A DNA stretch of 64,000 nt from CALMFG01 sp963666035 (lineage in GTDB: Bacteria; Bacillota; Clostridia; Christensenellales; CALMFG01). The notes under the pieces are model-generated. The model was not told the DNA's origin. It searched no databases and was given only the letters and a program-made list of their open reading frames with translations. The stretch lies in assembly GCA_963666035.2 (NCBI GenBank), contig CAXXJI010000004.1, positions 186,001 through 250,000 on the forward strand, read 5' to 3'. Of this stretch, positions 1 through 8,347 are shown one piece after another. Made by a program: the position numbers and the translations under genes. Every line of letters starts with the position of its first letter. Positions within the stretch are counted from its first letter, which is position 1.

Positions 1-363
1 CGGTAAAGGCGCTGGCACAGCAGATTGAAACCGCTCTGGACTTTGATGGTATACGCATAAGCGGCTTATTGGACCGGGTGGGTCGAAACGGTGGCGGTGG
101 CATGCGGTGCGGGCGGTGATTCGGCGAAAGCAGCTTATTTGGCCGGAGCTGATGCACTGGTGACTGGCGAAGCAAAGCACCATGAATATTTGCAGGCACA
201 GAATTTGGGATTGGTTGTGCTGGAAGCGGGACATTACCATACCGAGAAACATTTTGTTAACTTGATTGCGAAACGTTTACAAGCGGCGGTAGATACGTTA
301 GAATATAGTTTACAGATTAAAATCAGCGAGCGGGAAAAACCGCCGTACGTAACAATAAAATAG
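1..363 (+). CDS. Nif3-like dinuclear metal centre protein (YqfO family), C-terminal part, frameshifted
   Basis: This is the C-terminal part of a Nif3/YqfO family protein (often annotated GTP cyclohydrolase 1 type 2 homologue); the gene begins left of the window. The downstream frame, from about position 83, carries the family's metal-site motifs: TGEAKHHEY, then GHYHTEKHF. The upstream frame (positions 3-80, VKALAQQIETALDFDGIRIS) also fits the family but is one base out of register. Deleting one G from the GGG at 80-82 joins the frames into a continuous protein (DRVVETVAVACGAGGDS). An assembly insertion is therefore more likely than a true pseudogene. The zinc-ribbon gene follows closely, as in many Clostridia. 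The cellular role of Nif3 proteins is not settled. Confidence 0.85.
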
Positions 364-395
364 AATAAATGGTAAAAATAGAGGAGGGTTTCTTT

Positions 396-1121
396 TTGGA
401 AAAACTGGAGAAGTTATTTCAGTATCAAACGATAGATCAAAAATTGGAAGAAATAAACGAGCAGCTGAAAAATACGGCAACGCGCACAAGACTGCAAAAA
501 ATTCATGATTATCTGCAAAAAAATCAGGACGCGATCAAAAAACTGGAACAGAGCCTGATCGTCAAACAAAACGATGTGGATGACGCCGGAGAACAGCTGA
601 AAAAATTGAAATCTGAGTTTGAACTGTTGGCCAAGGAGATTGAAGAAGCGGTCAAAGACGAGCTGGATCCCGCGGAATTGCCCTACGTTAAAACGTTGGT
701 GCAGGATCAGGAAAAAGTGTATGACCAATTGTCCAAGCAGAAAAAACGGCTGGAAAATGTGATTACATCATCTGAGGGTGTGGATGAGAAACTGAAAACC
801 GTTTTGGTCAATGTGACCAAAGCCAAAAAAGAATTTGCCGACCTTAAAGCAAAGCATGATCTTGAAATCAAGGAAAGCGAACCTGAGATTGAAAAGCTGA
901 AAAAGGAATTGGCGGCGGCCGAGAAGAAAGTGGACGCCACGCTGATAAAGCGTTATAAGAAGATTAAAAGTTCCATCACATCTCCGATTGTACTGGTCAC
1001 CGGCGATACATGCCCGGGATGCAATATGAATATCCCGAGCAGCCAAATGACCAAGATCAAGCAGGGTGAGATATTGGAGTGCGAATCCTGCGGAAGAATC
1101 ATATATATTAAAGAATCGTAA
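396..1121 (+). CDS. Coiled-coil protein with C-terminal C4 zinc ribbon (CT398/COG1579 type)
   Basis: About 240 residues. Most of the protein is a long charged coiled coil rich in K, E and L. It ends in a C4 zinc ribbon (CPGCN, then CESCGR) near the C-terminus. This is the architecture of the CT398-like zinc-ribbon family often found beside nif3; a nucleic-acid or secretion-related role has been proposed but is not established. The frame is open from an ATG at 369, but the strong Shine-Dalgarno GAGGAGGG lies inside that extension, about 7 nt before the TTG at 396, so TTG is the better start. It is probably cotranscribed with the nif3-like gene (33 nt gap) and is followed directly by rnpB. Confidence 0.8.
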   Translation: MEKLEKLFQYQTIDQKLEEINEQLKNTATRTRLQKIHDYLQKNQDAIKKLEQSLIVKQNDVDDAGEQLKKLKSEFELLAKEIEEAVKDELDPAELPYVKTLVQDQEKVYDQLSKQKKRLENVITSSEGVDEKLKTVLVNVTKAKKEFADLKAKHDLEIKESEPEIEKLKKELAAAEKKVDATLIKRYKKIKSSITSPIVLVTGDTCPGCNMNIPSSQMTKIKQGEILECESCGRIIYIKES

Positions 1122-1131
1122 AATAAAGTTT

Positions 1132-1464
1132 TAAGCAAGCTGAGCGATCGCAGCGAATTTTCGCTGAGGAAAGTCCGAGCACCACAGGGTAAGGATGCTG
1201 GATAACGTCCAGTGGAGGCGACTCTAAGGAAAGTGCAACAGAAATAAACCGCCTTAATTTTAAGGCAAGGGTGGAAAGGTGAGGTAAGAGCTCACCTGGG
1301 CCATGGTGACATGGCTTGTATATGTAAACCCCATCCGGTGCAAGATTGGTATAAGGGCATTTAATAGTACCCGCTACGCCCTTTGTAATCGCTTGAGCGT
1401 TTTGGTAACAATCCGCCTAGATAGATGATCGTTCACGACAGAACTCGGCTTACAGGCTTGGCTT
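1132..1464 (+). ncRNA. rnpB: RNase P RNA, class A
   Basis: Catalytic RNA of ribonuclease P, which trims tRNA 5' ends. The universally conserved 5' P4 strand is present (GAGGAAAGTCCGAGCACCAC at 1166-1185), and so is its 3' partner near 1440 (ACAGAACTCGGCTTACAG). The ends are complementary (AAGCAAGCTGAGCGATCGC at the start, TTACAGGCTTGGCTT at the end). The length of about 333 nt and the layout fit class A rather than the Bacillus class B form, as is usual in Clostridia. The exact ends are estimated by eye. Confidence 0.93.
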
Positions 1465-1486
1465 AAAAACCTTATCAATACAAATG

Positions 1487-1510
1487 ACCTCAAGCAATTG
1501 GGGTTTTTTT
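1487..1510 (+). terminator. Intrinsic terminator of rnpB
   Basis: A 7-bp stem (ACCTCAA with TTGGGGT, one G-T pair) with loop GCAA is followed by seven T residues. It lies 22 nt after the rnpB end. Confidence 0.8.
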
Positions 1511-1537
1511 AAACTAACGGATAAACGGATGAATCAT

Positions 1538-3305
1538 ATGTTTTTACCGACAACCGAATACGAGATGAACGCAGCGCGGTATCGACCAGCTGGATTTTAT
1601 TTTGGTTTCGGCTGATGCGTATATCGACCACCATTCCTTCGCCGCGGCGCTGTTAGGTCGGTGGCTTTCGGCGTTTGGTTATACCGTGGGCATCATCGCC
1701 CAGCCGGATTTTCATTCGGCAGATGACTTTAAACGTCTTGGCCGTCCGAAATACGCGTTTTTGGTCAGTACGGGTAATATCGATTCGATGGTGAACCTTT
1801 ACACGGCAAACAAACGCCCAAGAAAGACGGATGCCTACACGCCCGGCGGCGAAACGGGAAGACGCCCCAAACGGGCAAGTATCGTCTACACCAACCGCAT
1901 TAAAGAGGCATATAGGGACGTTCCGGTCATCATCGGCGGCATCGAGCCTTCCTTACGCCGGTTTGCGCACTACGATTATTGGGACGATAAAGTGCGTCAG
2001 AGCATTCTTTTGGAAAGCGGGGCAGACCTTCTGGTCTACGGCATGGGAGAAAAACCGCTGCTGGCGCTGGCCGAATGCTTTGAATCGGGCATGCGGGTGC
2101 AGGACATGACCTTTATTCCCGGTACATGCTATATGGCGAATGATCTTGACAGCGTTTATGATAATGTGGAAATTCCTTCTTTTGAGGCAGTCAGCACGGA
2201 CAAAAGCGCCTATAACGAAGCCTTTAAAACACAATATCGCAACCTTGATTTTGGACACGCTAAAACGCTGGTTCAAAAGCACGGGATGAAATATCTGGTA
2301 CAAAATCCACCGTCCGAGCCGCTGTCCATTGACGAAATGGATACGCTGTACGGTCTGCCGTTTACCGGAAAACCGCATTTTACTTATACCCAACCCATTC
2401 CCGCCTTTGACGAAGTGCAGTTCTCCATCACCGCCAATCGCGGGTGCATCGGCGGATGCGCTTTTTGCGCCATCCAGTACCACCAGGGGCGAGCGATCTC
2501 GAAGCGCTCTAAGCAGAGCATTTTGGACGAAGCGAAAAAGATGACCGAAGACGCTGATTTTAAAGGGTATATACATGATGTGGGCGGACCAACCGCCAAC
2601 TTTTATGACGCGTACTGCAAGCGCGATAAAAATAAGCCATGCTATCGTTTGTGCCTGTATCCCGATCGGTGCAAGAACTTAAATGTCAGCCATTTGGAAT
2701 ACTTGGATGTACTGCGTGATTTACGTCAACTCCCAAAAATCAAAAAAGTATTTATTCGTTCAGGTCTGCGGTTTGACTATATGGTTTATGACAAGAAAAG
2801 CGGTTTTATCGATGAACTCGCAAAATTTCATGTCAGCGGTCAGCTTCGAACTGCGCCCGAACATATCAACTGTGAAGTGCTGGATCTGATGAATAAACCG
2901 CAAAACGCTTCGTACGAAGAGTTTTTGGATATGTTCGCGAAAGCCAACCAAAAGGCGGGAAAAACACAATACGAGATTCCGTATTTTATCGCATCGCATC
3001 CAGGCAGTACTCTGGAAGCCGCCATTGAGCTTGCGCTATATTTAAAGAAAACCGGATTCATCCCCGAACAGGTACAGGACTTCTATCCGACGCCGGGAAC
3101 GCTTTCTACCTGCATCTACTACACCGGAGTGCACCCATTAACCGGGGAAAAGGTGTATGTGCCAAAAAGCGAAAGTGAGCGTCAGATGCAGCGGGCGCTG
3201 CTGCAGTTTAATAAATCCAAGAACCGCAAATGGGTGATCCAGGCGCTGAAAAAAGCGGGACGAGAGGATTTGATCGGTAAGGGCAAATACTGTCTGGTCA
3301 CGTAA
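1538..3305 (+). CDS. YgiQ family radical SAM protein (UPF0313), frameshifted near the N-terminus
   Basis: Radical SAM protein of the YgiQ/UPF0313 family; the substrate is unknown. The main frame (from 1602) holds the CIGGCAFC cluster motif (CxxxCxxC) that binds the 4Fe-4S cluster, plus family blocks GIIAQPDF, GGIEPSLRR and RTAPEHI. The start MFLPTTEYEM (ATG 1538) matches the usual family N-terminus but is in another frame. Removing one base around 1571-1577 gives MNARGIDQLDFILVSADAY, which joins smoothly to the rest. The restored protein is about 588 residues, normal for the family. A sequencing insertion is more likely than a decayed gene. It stands alone between rnpB and the pyr operon. Confidence 0.88.
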
Positions 3306-3327
3306 ATATGAATTTTATAAAAAAGAG

Positions 3328-3356
3328 TTGATAAACTAAAAACTTTATGTTAGAGT
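3328..3356 (+). promoter_or_regulatory. Promoter of the pyr operon
   Basis: The -35 box TTGATA (3328-3333) and -10 box TAGAGT (3351-3356) are 17 nt apart. They lie about 180 nt upstream of pyrR and just before the attenuator leader. Confidence 0.65.
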
Positions 3357-3373
3357 AGCACTAGTTAAAACGA

Positions 3374-3402
3374 CCTTTAATCGGTACAGAGATACCGCAA
3401 GG
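3374..3402 (+). promoter_or_regulatory. PyrR-binding anti-antiterminator hairpin
   Basis: A two-part stem, CCTT with AAGG and CGGTA with TACCG, encloses the hexaloop CAGAGA. The CNGNGA loop on a bulged stem is the hallmark of PyrR-binding RNA in Bacillus pyr leaders. Binding of PyrR with UMP should stabilise this hairpin and let the downstream terminator form. Confidence 0.8.
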
Positions 3403-3476
3403 CATGTAAAGATTATCGATATGTGTGAGTTTCTGGTTTTGTGAAAGGACTTTAGCATATTGACTTATTGGATAAC

Positions 3477-3503
3477 AACCTTGCTGTGTCGGCAGGGTTT
3501 TTT
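3477..3503 (+). terminator. pyr attenuator terminator
   Basis: An 8-bp stem (AACCTTGC with GCAGGGTT, one T-G pair) is followed by a T run ending at 3503, 31 nt before pyrR. Together with the PyrR hairpin it forms a transcription attenuator controlling the operon by pyrimidine supply. Confidence 0.8.
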
Positions 3504-3533
3504 GTTTAAAGAAAAAGGAAGTGAAGGCCATAC

Positions 3534-4082
3534 ATGGAATACAAAGCCAAGATCATGGATCAGCAGGATATGGAGCGTGCACTGAAACGCATTGCGCACG
3601 AAGTCATTGAAAACTGCGATCTGTCCGAAACCGTACTGATCGGCATCCAGCGCCGCGGTGTACCGCTGGCAAAGCGTATTCAGGGCTATATCGAACAATT
3701 TGAGAATATAAAAATTGATGTCGGGATACTCGACATCACGTTTTACCGGGATGATTTATCTTTGCTCTCGGATCATCCTATTATAAACGGGACTGACGTC
3801 CCGTTTTCTATACAGAACAAAATCGTCGTGATGATTGATGATGTGCTGTATACCGGACGGACGGGCAGAGCTGCGATTGATGCACTGATGGATATGGGCC
3901 GCCCAAAATGCATCAAGTTTGCGGTCGTGATTGACCGGGGGCACCGTGAGCTGCCTATTCGGGCGGATTTTGTCGGCAAAAATGTGCCGACGTCAAAGGG
4001 TGAAATCATACACGTTCTGGTCTCCGAGATGGACGGCGAGGACAATGTGGTGATTGCGGACAAAGAAATTTCCCATTCGTAA
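3534..4082 (+). CDS. pyrR: Bifunctional pyr operon attenuation protein / uracil phosphoribosyltransferase PyrR
   Basis: 182 residues, the normal length. PyrR binds the pyr leader RNA when UMP is plentiful and triggers termination; it is also a weak uracil phosphoribosyltransferase. The PRPP-binding loop VVMIDDVLYTGRT lies at about residues 98-110, and QRRGVPLA near residue 40 is typical of the family. It starts at an ATG behind GGAAGTGAAGG. It is the first gene of the pyr operon, directly after the attenuator it should control. A second hairpin with a T run overlaps its stop codon, so distal genes may be regulated separately. Confidence 0.95.
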   Translation: MEYKAKIMDQQDMERALKRIAHEVIENCDLSETVLIGIQRRGVPLAKRIQGYIEQFENIKIDVGILDITFYRDDLSLLSDHPIINGTDVPFSIQNKIVVMIDDVLYTGRTGRAAIDALMDMGRPKCIKFAVVIDRGHRELPIRADFVGKNVPTSKGEIIHVLVSEMDGEDNVVIADKEISHS

Positions 4083-4099
4083 AAACGATTGGGTTTTTT
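4072..4099 (+). terminator. Terminator-like hairpin between pyrR and pyrB
   Basis: The arms CCCATTCGT and ACGATTGGG (8 of 9 positions paired, loop AAAA) are followed by six T residues. The 5' arm overlaps the pyrR stop codon. It could be a second attenuator or a processing site. No second PyrR loop was seen beside it. Confidence 0.55.
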
Positions 4100-4142
4100 A
4101 TTATCACGACAAAAAATATAAACATAATATGGAGCTTAAAAA

Positions 4143-5075
4143 ATGCTGCTAAAAAATAAGGACCTGTTGGGTCTGGAAGGCGTCAGCGCAGAAGAGATTA
4201 CGCATATACTGGAATCGGCCGAATCGATGAAAGCCTTTTTAAAGCAAGGGGTTAAAAAAATGCCCCAGCTGCAGAACAAATCCATCGTGACACTGTTTTA
4301 TGAAAATTCTACGCGCACTAAAATGAGTTTTGATTTAGCGGGCAAATACCTCGGTGCTTCCATGAGTGCCATTGCCGCCAGCTCTTCCAGCATCCAGAAA
4401 GGCGAAACCCTGCTGGACACCGGCAGAACGCTGGAAGCGATGGGCATCGATATTGTCATCATGCGCCACCCAATGAGCGGCGCGCCCGAACTTTTAGGGC
4501 GCAATATCTCGGCGGGGGTCATCAATGCAGGCGACGGGATGCACGAGCACCCGACGCAAGCGCTTTTGGATATGTATACGATGAAAGAAAAATTGGGCAG
4601 AATTGAAGGATTGAAAGTGGCGATTGTCGGCGATATCCTGCACAGCCGCGTCGCGAGAAGCAACCTTCATGGTCTTAAAACTATGGGTGCCGAAGTGACG
4701 CTTTGCGGACCGGCCACGTTGATGCCGGTGGAGATTGAAAAAACGGGCGTCAACGTCACCTACGATATTCGCGAAGCGCTGACCGACGCTGATGTCGTCA
4801 TGGGCCTTCGTTTGCAGCTGGAGCGGCAAAAAAGCGGTCTTCTGCCCAGCCTTAGGGAATACAATGAACTTTTCGGTGTAAACAGCGAAAACATCAAATA
4901 TGCCAAGCCGGAGGCGCTGATTATGCATCCGGGTCCGGTGAACCGGGGCGTCGAGATGGACACGGATATCATCGATCATGATCGTTCGGTCATCACAGAG
5001 CAGGTGACCAATGGGGTGGCTATCCGCATGGCACTGCTGTATATCATGACGCGCAAGAAAGAGGAAAACGTATGA
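4143..5075 (+). CDS. pyrB: Aspartate carbamoyltransferase catalytic subunit
   Basis: 310 residues. It joins carbamoyl phosphate and L-aspartate to make N-carbamoyl-L-aspartate, the committed step of pyrimidine synthesis. The carbamoyl phosphate loop STRT is at residues 56-59, HPTQ at 136-139 and HPGPVNRG near the C-terminus. The stop overlaps the pyrC start by 4 nt (ATGA), so translation is probably coupled. No pyrI regulatory subunit is present, as in Bacillus. Confidence 0.96.
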   Translation: MLLKNKDLLGLEGVSAEEITHILESAESMKAFLKQGVKKMPQLQNKSIVTLFYENSTRTKMSFDLAGKYLGASMSAIAASSSSIQKGETLLDTGRTLEAMGIDIVIMRHPMSGAPELLGRNISAGVINAGDGMHEHPTQALLDMYTMKEKLGRIEGLKVAIVGDILHSRVARSNLHGLKTMGAEVTLCGPATLMPVEIEKTGVNVTYDIREALTDADVVMGLRLQLERQKSGLLPSLREYNELFGVNSENIKYAKPEALIMHPGPVNRGVEMDTDIIDHDRSVITEQVTNGVAIRMALLYIMTRKKEENV

Positions 5076-6334
5076 TTTTAATTAAATCGGGTAAAGTCGT
5101 TACCGCGGAGAGTATAAACAACGCTGATATCTTGATTGAAGACGGACTCATCAAAGCCATTGGTGAGAATTTAAGCGCGGATGGTGCGGAAGTGATCGAC
5201 GCAAAAGGTTTAACCATACTTCCCGGTATGATTGATATGCACTGCCATTTGCGTGAACCCGGACAGGAATACAAAGAGGATATTTTAAGCGGCAGCAAAG
5301 CGGCAGTGAAAGGCGGGTTTACCAGCATTGTCTGCATGCCGAACACCGATCCGGTGATCGATAACGCAGGGCTTATTGCATACATTCAGGAGAAAGCAAG
5401 AAAGGCGAATCTCTGCAATGTCTTCCCGACTGGTGCCATTACTACCGGCCTTTGCGGCAAACAGCTCTCCGAGATGGGTGAGATGAAGGCGGCCGGGGCG
5501 GTGGCCTTCACGGACGATGGTAAGCCGGTGATGAGCGGTAAGATGATGCGAAATGCGCTGAATTACGCTAAGACTTTGGGCGCGCTTTTGATTCTGCACG
5601 AAGAGGATTTGGACATTCGCGCTGACGGTGTGATGAACGAAGGATACTATGCCTCCATGCTCGGCCTTCGCGGCATCAACCGCGCTGCAGAGGAAAGCAT
5701 GATTGCGCGGGATATCGCACTAGCCGAGAGCTTAAACTGCAAAATCCATATCGCTCATGTCAGCACACGGGGCGGGCTGGACATCATTAAAAAAGCCAAA
5801 GCGCGAGGCGTGCAAGTGACATGCGAAACCATGCCGCACTATTTCTCAGCGGATGACAGCTGGGTGGTCGGATACGACGCCAATACCAAGGTCAATCCGC
5901 CGCTTAGGACAAAGGACGATGTCGCAGCAGTGATCGAAGCGATCAAGGACGGTACGGTGGATGCGATCGCTACCGACCATGCACCGCATCATGTGGACGA
6001 AAAGGACGTGGAATACGATATCGCGGCGTTTGGTATTTCCGGTTTTGAGAGCGCTTTATCTTTAATCATCACGCATCTTCTGCCGGCGGGAGTTCCATTA
6101 GGCAAGATTGTCGAGTTAACCAGTCTGAACCCAGCAAAATTATTGGGGCTTTCATGCGGGAAAATTGCCGAAGGCGAAACAGCGGATTTGACGATATTCG
6201 ATGAAAAAGAAACGTATCTGTTCACCAAAGAAAGTATGGTCAGCCGGGGAAAAAATTCGCCCTTTATCGGAAAAACACTAACGGGTAAAGTGAAATACAC
6301 CATCGTGAATGGTGAGATAAAATATAAGGAGTAA
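5072..6334 (+). CDS. pyrC: Dihydroorotase
   Basis: 420 residues; a class I, zinc-dependent amidohydrolase that cyclises carbamoyl aspartate to dihydroorotate. The metal ligands H57 and H59 lie in DMHCHLREPG. Further family blocks are CMPNTDPV, IHIAHVSTRGG and ATDHAPHH (about residue 303). It overlaps pyrB by 4 nt and pyrF follows after 2 nt. Confidence 0.96.
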   Translation: MILIKSGKVVTAESINNADILIEDGLIKAIGENLSADGAEVIDAKGLTILPGMIDMHCHLREPGQEYKEDILSGSKAAVKGGFTSIVCMPNTDPVIDNAGLIAYIQEKARKANLCNVFPTGAITTGLCGKQLSEMGEMKAAGAVAFTDDGKPVMSGKMMRNALNYAKTLGALLILHEEDLDIRADGVMNEGYYASMLGLRGINRAAEESMIARDIALAESLNCKIHIAHVSTRGGLDIIKKAKARGVQVTCETMPHYFSADDSWVVGYDANTKVNPPLRTKDDVAAVIEAIKDGTVDAIATDHAPHHVDEKDVEYDIAAFGISGFESALSLIITHLLPAGVPLGKIVELTSLNPAKLLGLSCGKIAEGETADLTIFDEKETYLFTKESMVSRGKNSPFIGKTLTGKVKYTIVNGEIKYKE

Positions 6335-6336
6335 AG

Positions 6337-7266
6337 ATGGTTTTTGATATTTTAGGTTATAAGATTAAGGAAACCAAAGCGCCGATCTGTGTGGGGCTGG
6401 ATACCGCGTATGATTACCTGCCCGAATACTGCCGAAGTGCGCTGAACGAAGAAGACCCGTTCGAGACCATGGCGGCGGATATCCTAAAATTCAACACGGC
6501 GATTATTGACGAAATATATGATATTGTCCCTGCGGTTAAATTGCAGATTGCGTATTATGAGATGTACGGGTATCATGGGCTTAAGACCTATAAAGAAACA
6601 ATCGACTACGCCAGAGAAAAGGGTTTGGTCGTCATCTGCGATGCCAAGCGAAATGATATCGGGGCAACTGCCGCGGCATATTCAACCGCTTTTCTTGGCG
6701 GCGTGGAAGCGGCGGGGAAGATTCATCATGCTTTTGAAGCGGATATACTCACCGTTAACCCGTACTTAGGTTCAGACGGGATACAGCCTTTTCTAAAGGA
6801 TATGGAACACAGCGGTAAGGGCATCTTCGTGTTGGTGAAGACCTCAAACCCGTCATCCGGTGAGTTTCAAGACAAGACCTGTGAAGGCAAAGCAAATTAT
6901 CTGCATGTAGCAGATAAGGTGGCTGAATGGGGCAGCTGCTGTATGGGACGAAACGGATATTCCAGCGTCGGCGCGGTGGTGGGCGCCACCTATAAAGAAC
7001 AAGCTAAAGAACTGAGGGAACTATACCCGCACATGTTCTTCCTGATTCCGGGTTACGGCGCGCAGGGCGCGGCCGGAGATGACATCGCCGTGGCATTTGA
7101 CGCAAACGGCGGGGGCGCGGTGGTCAATTCATCACGCGGGATATTATTGGCTTACAAACAGCCGCTTTACCAGACCTTAAGCTATGAGCTGGCTGCCAGA
7201 GCGGCGACACTGGATATGAAAGAGGATATTTTGGCGGCATTATCGCGCGCCGGAAAAGAACTATAA
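6337..7266 (+). CDS. pyrF: Orotidine 5'-phosphate decarboxylase (long, type 2 form)
   Basis: 309 residues. It decarboxylates OMP to UMP, the last step of the pathway. The catalytic motif DAKRNDIGATA starts at residue 102. The length and the block LTVNPYLGSDGIQPF put it in the longer PyrF subfamily 2 rather than the 230-residue Bacillus type. It lies 2 nt after pyrC and 10 nt before carA, with GGAGAG before the carA ATG. Confidence 0.95.
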   Translation: MVFDILGYKIKETKAPICVGLDTAYDYLPEYCRSALNEEDPFETMAADILKFNTAIIDEIYDIVPAVKLQIAYYEMYGYHGLKTYKETIDYAREKGLVVICDAKRNDIGATAAAYSTAFLGGVEAAGKIHHAFEADILTVNPYLGSDGIQPFLKDMEHSGKGIFVLVKTSNPSSGEFQDKTCEGKANYLHVADKVAEWGSCCMGRNGYSSVGAVVGATYKEQAKELRELYPHMFFLIPGYGAQGAAGDDIAVAFDANGGGAVVNSSRGILLAYKQPLYQTLSYELAARAATLDMKEDILAALSRAGKEL

Positions 7267-7276
7267 CGGAGAGAAG

Positions 7277-8347
7277 ATGGCATACTTAACGCTGGAAGAC
7301 GGCAAAACTTTTGAAGGCATTCTGTTTGGTAAAGCGCAAGACGTAGTTGGCGAAGTGGTGTTCAACACGGGCATGACCGGATATCAGGAAGTGTTGACCG
7401 ACCCTTCTTATCATGGACAGATCGTCACCATGACCTATCCTTTGATCGGCAATTATGGCGTGAACACCAAAGACCCGGAATCTTCAAAACCGCAGGTAAA
7501 AGGCTTTATCGTGCGCGAGCTGTGTGAACTGCCAAGCAATTTCAAATCGGAAGGAAAGCTGAACGATTATTTAATTGAAAACGGCATTTCCGGTATCTAT
7601 CAAATTGATACTCGGGCTTTGACACGCCGTGTGCGCGAAAAAGGCGTGATGCGGGGCATGATTACGAAAGAAACTCCAACCGAAGCTCAGCTTGAAGCGA
7701 TGCGGGCGTATGAGTGTAAAAACCCGGTGGACATTGTCACCTGTGCTGAGCGCTTTGAGTATGAGACTGAAAATAGAGATTTAAAGTATAAAGTGGCTGT
7801 CCTGGATTTTGGGCTTAAAAACAATATCTTGCGCTCACTGGATTTGCGTGGATGCGCACTGACCGTTTTTCCGGCCAAAACCAGCGCCGAGGAAATTTTA
7901 AGCGGCGGATTTGACGGCTTGATGCTGACCAACGGCCCCGGGGACCCGGAAGATAACTCTGAGGCGATTAGCAATATTCAAAAATTGATGGGGAATCTGC
8001 CGGTTTTCGGAATCTGCCTTGGGCACCAATTGATGGCACTGGCCAGTGGAATGGCCACCTATAAGCTGAAATACGGGCATCGCGGGGCAAATCATCCGGT
8101 CAAGGATTTGGCCAAGGATAGGGTGTATATCACTTCTCAGAACCACGGGTATTCGGTGGATGAAAAGAGCCTGCCGGAAACCGCCGAAGTTTCACACACA
8201 AACTGGAACGACCAGACGATTGAGGGAATACGGTATAAGGATTCTCCTTCGTTCAGCGTACAGTTTCACCCCGAGGCCGCACCCGGTCCTGAGGACTCCG
8301 CCTATTTGTTCGACGAATTTATTGACATGATGGAAGGAAAAGCGTAA
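7277..8347 (+). CDS. carA: Carbamoyl phosphate synthase small (glutaminase) subunit
   Basis: 356 residues. The N-terminal CPSase small-chain domain is followed by a class I glutamine amidotransferase domain (from about residue 172). The nucleophile C247 lies in GICLGHQ, and the catalytic H and E in FHPEAAPGP. It supplies ammonia to CarB. The carB start follows the stop directly. The pyr-operon position suggests the enzyme mainly feeds pyrimidine synthesis, although arginine synthesis could share it. Confidence 0.96.
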   Translation: MAYLTLEDGKTFEGILFGKAQDVVGEVVFNTGMTGYQEVLTDPSYHGQIVTMTYPLIGNYGVNTKDPESSKPQVKGFIVRELCELPSNFKSEGKLNDYLIENGISGIYQIDTRALTRRVREKGVMRGMITKETPTEAQLEAMRAYECKNPVDIVTCAERFEYETENRDLKYKVAVLDFGLKNNILRSLDLRGCALTVFPAKTSAEEILSGGFDGLMLTNGPGDPEDNSEAISNIQKLMGNLPVFGICLGHQLMALASGMATYKLKYGHRGANHPVKDLAKDRVYITSQNHGYSVDEKSLPETAEVSHTNWNDQTIEGIRYKDSPSFSVQFHPEAAPGPEDSAYLFDEFIDMMEGKA

